From Pavlovales sp. CCMP2436 (lineage: Eukaryota > Haptophyta > Pavlovophyceae > Pavlovales): a stretch of DNA of 13,940 bases. The number at the start of each line of letters is the position of its first letter. The first letter of the stretch is position 1. A model generated the notes under the pieces. That model was not told where the DNA came from. It saw nothing but the letters and a program-made list of their open reading frames with translations, and made no database searches. Position numbers and translations under genes: made by a program. This document shows positions 7,277-13,940 of this stretch, piece after piece. Location of the stretch: contig MU631329.1 of the NCBI GenBank assembly GCA_026770615.1, forward strand, positions 335,140 through 349,079. Reading direction: 5' to 3'.

Positions 7277-9199
7277 ATATACAGGCCAAGTCTCGTCAGT
7301 CGTCTCTGTCTGCGGGAATAATACGCACCCCAGTAAAACTAAAACCCGCGGCGTCGAAGCTAGCGCTGAGCGTGTCGCCGCTGTCGAGCGTGCTCAGGGT
7401 ATCGCCGCTGCAGGGCGTGTCGAGGAACGCGCTGCTGAGCGCGCCGAGAGTGTCGCCGCCGAGCGAGCCGCCGCTGGGTGCGCTGTTTGCGCTGCCGCCG
7501 CCATCGCCGGGCACGCTGCGCACCGAGCCGCCTGTAAAAAGGTGCGTCCACCCCTAACACACTGGCCAGCCCGTTCTCCAGCCCTCTCCATCGCCGCCGC
7601 CCCTACCGTTGCCAAAGCCTACCGCGCAGTCGGCGCCCCCACCGTCGTCCCAGGACTCGCTCACACCGTCGCTGCTCCCACTGGCGCCCACTATTACTAC
7701 GCCGTCGGGCGTGCTGCTGAGCGCTTCACTGAGCGCGCCGCCGCCGCCGAGTGCACAGTCGGGCGTGTCGCCTAGCGCGGCGTTGAGCGGGGCGTCGGCG
7801 CAGAGCGCGGTGCACGATGCCGAGTCAAGCCCCATGCATATTTTTGTCGTGATCTTCGCTGGCCAGACGCTGGTGGTCGAGGTGAAGCCATACTTCACGG
7901 TCGAGACGGTCAAGGACGCTATCACGCTCAAGACCGGCATCGCACGCGACCTCTAACTCCTCACCTGCGAAGGCAGCGGTTGGATGACCAGCACTCACTC
8001 GTCGAGGTCCTTCGTAGCCAGCATCGTAGTCTCCTACAACGAGGTATACGCGCTGCTTCACGCGGCGGGCGGCCCGATCAGTTTAGAGCGCTCTAGACTG
8101 GGTCGCGAGCTTGCACGCGCGATCCTCGCTGTGCTGCCCGTCGCGCCGAAGGCCATCGAGCCTAGCGAGATCCCCCCGCGACAGAGCCGTGCGGATGCGC
8201 AGAAGGCCCTCGACAAGACGCTCAAGACTGCATTCAATGTGAGTTGCGGCAAAGGGCTGCACATCGACAAGCTCTAGCACATGGTACAAGGCTGCACAGT
8301 GGCTCATGAGCTCGCGACCACCTTGATCTTCGCCGTCTGCCAGCGTGCACTGCAAATCATCGACGAGGCTGACACACTTGCCTTCGACGACGACCGCAAC
8401 CGAGTCATCGCTCTCGTCCTAGATGATGTGGACAATTTCCCCAACTACCGTACCACCGGATGGATGGGGCTCAGTGGTGGAAGTGGCTCGACCTCAGCAC
8501 AGGCCAATCGGCCCTCGCTCTTCAAGGCCCATGCTGCCAAGTATGCCTTCAGGGTCCGGGCGCAAGCTGATGCAAGCGTGTTTGCGAACATGCTCCCAGT
8601 CGCACGCAGAGATGCCCTCGACAACGCCGCCAACGTTGCCGACGAAGCTGCAGCTACGTTTCTACGCCCAACTCTTGACGGGGAAGCCCGGAAGGACCAC
8701 ATCGCCGGCTCCGTACCACTGTTGCAGCCGCTGCCAAGACCACCAGCTCAGCCACCGCCGCCACCACCGCAGCAGCGGCCACCGCAGCGGCCGCCACTGC
8801 ATCGCGGTGCGTATGGCGGAAGTTACAGGCGCGGCCGTGGTGGGGTGAGGACGGGGGGGTGCAGGAGGGCGCGCGCGCGGCGATTGCAACGCGCTCTCTG
8901 GTGGGCATGGGAGACTGCTACCACCACCCCGTCGTCAGCGGCAAGCGCCATTGTCGAGCGAGGACGTCGAGCGCCCAACCATGCCCCTACCCACACGGCC
9001 AACCATGCCCCTGCCATTCTCCGTCCTCGACCACCTCACTGTTGCCGAAGTCGCCGGGCACGTGGGAAACACGTCTCGGCAACTCGATGCCATACCCCGA
9101 GACTTCCACGAGCCCTGGGCCGCCGCGACGGTCCTCGTCATCGAAGCCATCCGCGCAATTCCGGGCCGGACAAAGAGGTGGAGGAGATGCGAGCGCTGA
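7237..9199 (+). pseudogene. N-terminal (gag-like) half of the retroelement polyprotein
   Basis: The head (7320-7833) is Ser/Pro/Leu-rich, with loose repeats such as SVSPLSSVLRVSPLQGVS, and is probably disordered. It is broken by a TAA at 7555. The ubiquitin-like domain follows at 7834-8073. After its Gly-Gly come GPISLERSRLGRELARAILA, a TAG at 8275, then ATTLIFAVCQRALQIIDEAD and a helical stretch to about 8690, none of it recognised. From about 8745 a linker of PPAQPPPPPPQQRPPQRPP leads into HRGAYGGSYRRGRGG, an RGG-like RNA-binding type of stretch. Frame 1 is then lost; frame 2 at 8951-9199 (MSSEDVERPTMPL to WRRCER) carries the more protein-like reading, with RQLDAIPRDFHEPWAAATVL resembling the segment ahead of the RT in this element family. 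Cys and His residues near 8885-8950 might be a broken zinc knuckle, but I cannot fix a frame for it. Confidence 0.55.
7834..8073 (+). other. Ubiquitin-like domain inside the retroelement polyprotein
   Basis: Codons 1-40 read MHIFVVIFAGQTLVVEVKPY and FTVETVKDAITLKTGIARDL, aligning without gaps with ubiquitin residues 1-40 (M1, I3-F4-V5, G10, T12, EV at 16-17, VK at 26-27, GI at 35-36, D39). Codon 41 is TAA where ubiquitin has Gln41, one C-to-T change from CAA. CEG follows at codons 45-47, so G47 is in register. One base is missing at 7975-7977; the shifted frame then reads RLDDQHSLVE, matching ubiquitin 49-58 (QLEDGRTLSD). The region ends in Gly-Gly (GGCGGC, 8068-8073) near the expected length. 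Ubiquitin fusions are normally cut after this Gly-Gly by cellular deubiquitinases; I infer a processing role in the ancestor. Confidence 0.75.
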
Positions 9200-10003
9200 A
9201 GATGCTGCTGATCCTACCCTTGCTACTACTCCGAAAGTAGCCCGCGGCCCGCGGGGGCCGCCAAGGACGTCTGGCGAGCGCTAGACTGCTCGCCTCCCGC
9301 TTCGACCGATGGGGGCGGGGAGGCTTTGGCAGCCTCGTTGCTAACTATTCTGGAGACTGCGCGGCGGAGGCACAGCAGCGCAGCAGTCGGCGCTCCCGTC
9401 CAGCCAGCCCCGAGCAGGACATCAAGGCGGCCGTCGCCCTTCTCGCCAAGGGCAAGTTCTCCGACGCCGCAAAGCTGCTTCAGAGCCACGGCCTCGCTGA
9501 CATCGCAGACCCGGCCGTGCTCCAGCGGATGCTCGCCAAGCATCCGCCCAGGAGGTCCTCCATGCCAGCGGTCATCCCGGGCCTAGACACCACCAACCGT
9601 TTCGTTGTCGGCGTCAAGGAGATGGAGGAGGCATACCGAGGACTCAAGACCGACAAGGCACAGGGTGCCTCGCCCTGGCGATACGAGTAACTCATCCCAC
9701 TCGCCCCGACGGAGCCTTTCGTGGACGACGGTGCACGCCACGTGCTCGGGTCGCACGCCTGGCTGGCATCATCCTTCGCCAACGGCGATCTGCCCCCCTG
9801 ATTCTCCATCGTCTTCTGCGCCGCACGGTGCGTGCCACTCCGCAAGTGTGCGATCCAGGCCGGCGTCGCGGAGTCTGCGCGGCCAATCGGCATCTCGTGC
9901 GCGCTGAGACGGGGTCTCACCAAGGGAGTCTTCGTATACAAGGGTCTTCGTGGCGAGATCGAGGACTACCTCTTCCCGCAGCAGCTGGGAGTGCTCGTCT
10001 CGG
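9181..10003 (+). pseudogene. RT N-terminal extension and finger region
   Basis: Frame 1 reads EEMRALKMLLILPLLLLRK, stop at 9238, PAARGGRQGRLASARLLASR, then IKAAVALLAKGKFSDAAKLL and LQRMLAKHPPRR, the helical region that precedes the RT in this family. It continues with KTDKAQGASPWRYE, stop TAA at 9688, and SFANGDLPP, stop TGA at 9799. RPIGISCALRRGLTKGV (about 9880-9930) and LFPQQLGVLVSG are the RT finger motifs. Frame 1 then passes to frame 2 within GGGGCGGGACG near 10000-10006 by a single-base shift. Three stops and one shift make this part dead. Confidence 0.7.
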
Positions 10004-11897
10004 GGCGGGACGAAGCTCATCTTTGGCGTGCGCAAGCTCCTCGAGAACCCCAGCTTCTGCATCGCCGGCTCCGACATCTACATCGCGTTCAACGAGGGCG
10101 ACCGCGCAGAGATGGTGGCGCGCACCCTCGCCAGCTCTTCCGGCCTTGCCCCGCTCGCACGCCTCTTCTACGCCACGCTTGCCCCCGAGTACCCCATCTT
10201 CGTCAGCGGCAAGGGCGGCGGCTTGACGCCCATGGGCAGGGACGGCGAGACGGTTGTTGCCCAAGGGTCGGTGGAGGGCGAAGTCGCCTTCGCGATCTCC
10301 ATCCACCCTGCGCTACAGGTGCTAGACGCAGAACTGCGGCCATACGGCGGGGGCTCTCGGGCCGGCCACGACGATTTACGGGCGGTTGGCCCGCCCCATA
10401 TCGTCTTCCCGGCAATGCAGCACTTCCATGACGCGCTCTTCGCACGGCTCGGCCTCGTCGTGCAACCGGCCAAGTGCGAGTGCTGGATCGATGAGGCCCA
10501 CATCGATTCCCTCGACACCCACCGCGGCCTGGTGACGCGCAGGCACCTACTCGACGGCGTGACTCCGTACTACAGCGTCATGTGCTACGGCATCCCCATC
10601 GGGTCGGAGGAGTACATCAAGCTTGCTCTAGCTGGCAAGTGTGACAAGATCGCATGCATCTCAACCAAGCTAATCACTTCGCTCAGCTCGTCACACAAGC
10701 AACAGCTCTGGCTCTTGACCCTCTTCTCCACGGCGCGCAAATTCGAGTACTTTGCGCGGCACTGCTACCCGGACCACTCGCGCGAGGCATGCACCCGCTT
10801 CGACGCGATCATCCACGCGCAGGCGACGCACGCGTTAGGAGTCTCGCTCGACGACGATCAGTTCGCGACCGCCCGCCTCGCGCTTCCCCGCCGCTACCGT
10901 GGCGCCGGACTTCGGCGAATGGTCGACATCGCGCCGGCCGCCTTCTGTGGCGCCATGGTGCAGGCGGTGCCAGCCTTTCTCGACGTGTGGGCCGACGCGA
11001 CCAACCCGGCCAGCGGCGTCACCGAGCGCAGGATGCTCGAGCTGCCGCAGGTCGAGCGCACGGTGGGGCGGAACTCCTTTGTGGACATGCAGCAGCACGG
11101 CTGGCGCGCGTACCAGCTGTCGTCTTCCGGGGTAGGCTCTCTGCCACCGCTGCTACAGGGACAGGCCTTCCGCCGCTGCTGGCTGCTGCTGCAGCAAGAG
11201 GCCGGCATCGCCACAGGAGCGGGGCCCAACGGAGATCGGCCAACTTCCGTGCTCCACCTACCTCCAGAGGAAGCATTGCCGACGGCGCGCAGGAGCGCCG
11301 GCAGGCTGTGCCTCAACATGCAGAAGGACCTCACCGACGACCTGGAGGCTCACCGGTACGACGTGCTCAAGATGCAGATCAACGCGCGACACCGCAGCGA
11401 TCGCGCCGTACACCTCTTCAGGAGCCTCGATCGCAACAGCTCCGCCTGGGTCGCTGCACTACCGGGCGGCTACGGGCTCTGCAACACCGGCGAGTGGGTG
11501 GAGATCACCGCGCGCTTTTTCGGCGTCCAGAGCCACATTTGCGCCGGCCTCGTCGCGCGCGGCGCGCGGCTCTTCGGCCACCTCATCGACGCGTTCGGAG
11601 ACATCCTCGTTGCAGCCACGGGCGCAGGCGTCACCGGCGGCCACATCGCCAAGCTCCGGCACGACCTGATCCTCGCCCTCCTCACGGAGTTCGCGAGGTC
11701 CGTGGGTGCGAACGCGCGCACCGAGGTTGGAGACGTCTTTGGCTCGGTGCTCGCCGCCAACCCAGCGGCCTACCACCTCTACTACGGCGGAGTCGGCCGG
11801 CGACCCGGGCCGAAAGTCAACTTTTACGCCGAGTACGACCCCTGTGGTGGGCGTGCAGTCCCGCGGCTATTCGAACTCAAGACCATCGCGTTCTGCC
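10003..11897 (+). pseudogene. RT palm, thumb and connection region, open reading frame
   Basis: Frame 2 is open for about 630 codons without a stop. GGTKLIFGVRKLLEN leads into motif A, SDIYIAFNEGDR (Asp at 10073). Motif B is likely AQGSVEGEVAFAISIHPALQ. Motif C is RAGHDDLRAVGPP, with the catalytic Asp pair at 10370-10375. GLVVQPAKCECW is the following motif D/E region. Motif C has Gly-His where most RTs have Tyr/Phe-x before the Asp pair, and the copy at 1-903 has the same residues, so this is a family trait and not decay. The thumb and linker (KQQLWLLTLFSTARKFEYF, then DVLKMQINARHRSDRAVHLF) are unbroken. The last part holds FYAEYDPCGGR (Asp at 11837) and FELKT (Glu 11873, Lys 11879), a PD-(D/E)XK-like pair. 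The ATG at 9950 is not a real start, because frame 1 carries the upstream RT sequence there. Confidence 0.8.
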
Positions 11898-12425
11898 CTA
11901 CTCGGACACAAGGACACCGACGGGCAGTACCCGCAGGGCGCGGTGGGCAGGCGCGCCAACGCGCTACCTGGCGAGCGCATCAAGGAACTCATCAAGCTCG
12001 ACCGCGACTTCTTCCACACACCAGCCGGGCAGACTGGCCCAATGGAGGCCCGCGCGCTGACCTTCTGCCCCCCAGGCGGCGACCTGTTCACTGCTCTCGC
12101 AGTTGGCGCCTTTGGGGAGTTTTCGGTCGGCTTGGAAATGCTGGTCGCCGACTTCGCCAGCATGGGCGCACGCGCACTGCGAGGACGCACGGGAGCTCTC
12201 TCCGAACAGCTCGCACGTACCGCCCTCCCGTGGAAGATGCGGCAGGAGATCGGTATGTGCGCCTTGCGTAGACACGCAAAGGTCATCATAGCGCGCGCGC
12301 GTATGGAGAACATCGGTGGCGGCGGCGCGGCACACGGTGGCGTAGACGACGACGGCACCGAGGAGTGGGCTGAGGGCGTATACCACCAGCGACAAGAGAC
12401 GCGGTCGTGGCATGAAGCCGCGTAG
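11897..12425 (+). pseudogene. C-terminal end of the retroelement polyprotein after a frame shift
   Basis: Near 11893-11901 the sensible reading passes from frame 2 (ELKTIAFCP) to frame 3 (LGHKDTDGQYPQGAVGRRAN). It continues with LPGERIKELIKLDRDFFHTP, LFTALAVGAFGEFSVGLEML and WKMRQEIGMCALRRHAKVII, ending in a Gly/Asp/Glu-rich tail at a TAG (12423-12425). This completes the PD-(D/E)XK-like domain and a helical C-terminus. The frame itself has no stops, so the single-base shift is the only lesion seen here. Confidence 0.6.
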
Positions 12426-12619
12426 GCCCGCCACCTGGGCGATCACTGGCTGAATTCGTCGGCCGTACACATCAGATTTGCCTGACTGCTGCTGCCTGTA
12501 TTCCTATTACGTAAGTCGTAGTCTATGAAACCCCACGTGGGGCGCACCCGGGGCAGACAAAAAGTCGGTGATGCCCGAGTGAGCCCCTGCCTCTGTCTTT
12601 TTTAGATACTCTTCAAATT
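12426..12619 (+). other. 3' flank of the retroelement, including CCCCACGTGGGG palindrome
   Basis: A non-coding stretch after the polyprotein stop. It includes a perfect 12-base palindrome with an E-box core (CACGTG) at 12531-12542 and ends in a pyrimidine/T run (CTCTGTCTTTTTT) just before the next element. It may be the 3' UTR of the retroelement; no poly-A tail is seen. Confidence 0.4.
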
Positions 12620-13389
12620 CTCGGTCAACCCATCGGTCAGCACTTAGTCATATCTGACAGATCTTTGGTCAGTGACCGGCGAATAAACAACTCAAATAAA
12701 AACAACTGCCAAGTTAGTTAGTAAGTTACTAGTTAGTTACCCCCAACTCTCGGCTCGTGCACAGCGCGCCTACGCACGGCGCTCGCGGCCTACGCGCTTG
12801 CCGCTCACGGCCTACGCGCTCGCGGCCTACGCTCCCGGAGGTTGTCAATTTCAAAGACGGATAAGCAGGGTTCGCTCTCTGGGTGGCTCGGGCGTGCGCA
12901 TCCGCCTCCCGCAGCAGGCGCTGCGCCGTCCAATGCCCGCGATGATCGTCAACTCGGCCCCGGCTCAAAGTACCCAGCCTCACCCTAAATTTACCGAACC
13001 GAACCTATGAAAAATAAGTGCACATGATATGGCACTCATGAACAATACTTACTTACTCCTAAGAGGCACTGCACCCGGTAGGTAGCCATATCAACTAACC
13101 AAGCTGTAGGTATTATCGATGCAAGAATGTGTGTGTGCGAGTTGTGGAACTTACAAGTATCGGAAGCAGCTAATCTGCTTCTGGTGCAGGTGAAGGTGGC
13201 GCTGCAGGCGAGTTTTTGGGGAGCACGGGCAAAATACAAATTATAAGCACGCTGGACTCTGCCCGCGAAGTTTCGTCGTCCCGGTCCGACCCTATGAGAG
13301 CCGTCGGTCATTGTGCATCGGCCAGCGATTTTTAGATTTTTCGCCAAAGTTCGGTCAGAGCTGGAGATCTTCGGTAATGACCGGTCAAT
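12620..13389. mobile_element. Small hAT-like element B, same family as 3936-4734
   Basis: The left end has TCGGTCA, ATCGGTCAG, AGTCATATCTGACAG and GATCTTTGGTCAGTGACCGG; the right end has GTTCGGTCAG and ATGACCGGTCAAT, as in element A. Both carry AGTTAGTTA stretches after the left end and the inner block GCAGGGTTCGCTCTCTGGGT. Between 12770 and 12840 there is a local repeat of CTCGCGGCCTACGCGC-like units. The zinc-finger frame of element A is absent, and the 13000-13320 part is unrelated to A. This is an internally rearranged non-autonomous copy. Confidence 0.65.
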
Positions 13390-13744
13390 GAAGGTGATCT
13401 AAAAAACCATAGCCCTGCCCCCCACCGTACGCTCGCTTCCGCATATAGCACAATACGCCTTTGGAGTTCGGGCTGCAAATTTCACTTAGGGGACCAGGGA
13501 CTGCATAGCACATTCGGCGAATCTTACTTCGCCCCGGGGGCGATAGAAGGGGCATCATAGCATCCGGCATAACATAACCCGGGGAGGGCGCGGCCCGGAG
13601 GGCAGTTGCGACAGCACAGCCAAAAAAATCGCACCCTTCTGGACGCCAAGAGGGAGAACTCGCCCACTTGTGCTTTGTTATCGCGGGCTTAGCCCCAGAG
13701 TTCGTGAGCCTCCCCCGAGGCAAGGTGTCTTCGACGCGGGGGGT

Positions 13745-13810
13745 ATGTTCAAGAACCCGTTCGATGTGTATGCCAAGTACACCAAGAAGAAGAACGAGCT
13801 CTGCGCCCTG
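13745..13810 (+). CDS. Possible short first exon, unrecognised
   Basis: ATG at 13745 opens MFKNPFDVYAKYTKKKNELC-AL, a well-formed coding-like stretch, followed by a possible donor CTG|GTACGC at 13811; reading through stops at 13828. The frame is also open upstream for some 30 codons (GVFDAGGMF), so the ATG may be internal. Downstream sequence is lost in the terminal C run. No family is recognised, and an overlapping minus-strand frame at 13385-13852 cannot be excluded. Confidence 0.22.
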
Positions 13811-13884
13811 GTACGCGCTTCCCTCTGAACCCGTCCTTCGATGCGCCCCCACTCAAGTGGATTCGTATTTCGCGCCACCCCCCG

Positions 13885-13940
<56 letters not shown>
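13885..13940. repeat. Terminal poly-C run of 56 bases
   Basis: Pure C to the window end, preceded by CCCCCCG. Such a long homopolymer at the very edge is more likely a sequencing or assembly boundary effect than biology, though a real C tract cannot be excluded. Confidence 0.85.

Larger units (their letters stand above)
7237..12425 (+). mobile_element. Decayed non-LTR-type retroelement with ubiquitin-like, RT and nuclease-like parts
   Basis: A single ancestral polyprotein can be followed for about 5.2 kb. Frame 1 runs from 7237 to about 8830 and again from about 9181 to 10003, frame 2 from about 10003 to 11897, and frame 3 from about 11897 to 12425. In-frame stops lie at 7555, 7954, 8275, 9238, 9688 and 9799. 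The order is Ser/Pro-rich head, ubiquitin-like domain, unrecognised region, Pro/Gln and RGG-like linker, RT with its N-terminal extension, then a C-terminal PD-(D/E)XK-like part. No LTRs are visible. RT followed by a restriction-like nuclease is the layout of the early-branching R2/CRE-type non-LTR group. Outer ends and target duplication are not resolved. Confidence 0.75.

Noticed and set aside
8880..8950. CCHC zinc knuckle ahead of the RT
   Set aside because: Cys and His residues occur in frames 2 and 3, but no single frame gives the C-x2-C-x4-H-x4-C spacing.
10654..12060. Long plus-strand frame of 468 codons overlapping the RT
   Set aside because: It is rich in Arg, Pro and Ala with no motifs, and runs out of frame over the RT core, whose frame has motifs A and C and a matching copy at 1-903. 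It is a shadow of GC-rich coding sequence.
12531..12542. CCCCACGTGGGG as a transcription terminator
   Set aside because: A perfect palindrome has no loop and no T run follows directly; an E-box-like site or chance is as likely.
1..13940. CRISPR array, bacterial operon or phage-type system
   Set aside because: No regularly spaced short repeats, no ribosome-binding-site pattern and no prokaryotic genes; the intron and element types are eukaryotic.

Overview
The window reads as nuclear DNA of a GC-rich microbial eukaryote, most likely a marine alga of the haptophyte or related chromist kind. The reasons are a short GT-AG intron inside a secretory-pathway gene, no bacterial operon or Shine-Dalgarno pattern, TA-flanked miniature transposons, hAT-like relics, and a long non-LTR-type retroelement. 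The lineage is an inference from overall look and has not been searched.

Layout. 1-903 (minus) is a 5'-truncated reverse transcriptase (RT) fragment that runs off the window edge. 981-1964 (plus) is the one clearly functional-looking host gene: a two-exon Canopy/DUF3456 (saposin-like) protein with a signal peptide, eight cysteines and a C-terminal KSEL ER-retention signal. 1965-3935 is AT-rich and almost gene-free; it holds a Tc1/mariner-like MITE, an inverted repeat with a short MAxVTPGQ coding trace, and a dispersed AT-rich repeat. 3936-4734 is a small hAT-like element with a TTF/BED-like zinc-finger ORF. 4756-5770 is a decayed minus-strand repeat protein, split by a second copy of the MITE. 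5772-6270 (minus) may be a small spliced gene with a mitochondrial-type leader. 6429-7145 is a Glu/Pro-rich ORF of unknown function.

7237-12425 is the main object: a decayed retroelement polyprotein. In order it has a Ser/Pro-rich head, a ubiquitin-like domain ending in Gly-Gly, an unrecognised gag-like region, a Pro/Gln-rich and RGG-like linker, an RT N-terminal region, an RT core with an unusual G-H-D-D in motif C, and a C-terminal segment with a PD-(D/E)XK-like signature. In-frame stops and single-base frame shifts interrupt it. 12620-13389 is a second, shorter hAT-like element of the same family as the one at 3936-4734. The window ends in a pure C run.

Almost everything outside the Canopy gene is mobile-element sequence in layers. 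MITEs sit inside older repeats, two hAT-like elements share subterminal GGTCA motifs, and two RT copies lie in opposite orientation about 9 kb apart. The most distinctive system is the ubiquitin-like/RT/nuclease polyprotein. Two structural tests done by eye stand out: the ubiquitin-like stop falls exactly on the codon for Gln41, and removing the second MITE with one TA joins the flanking minus-strand reading frame.
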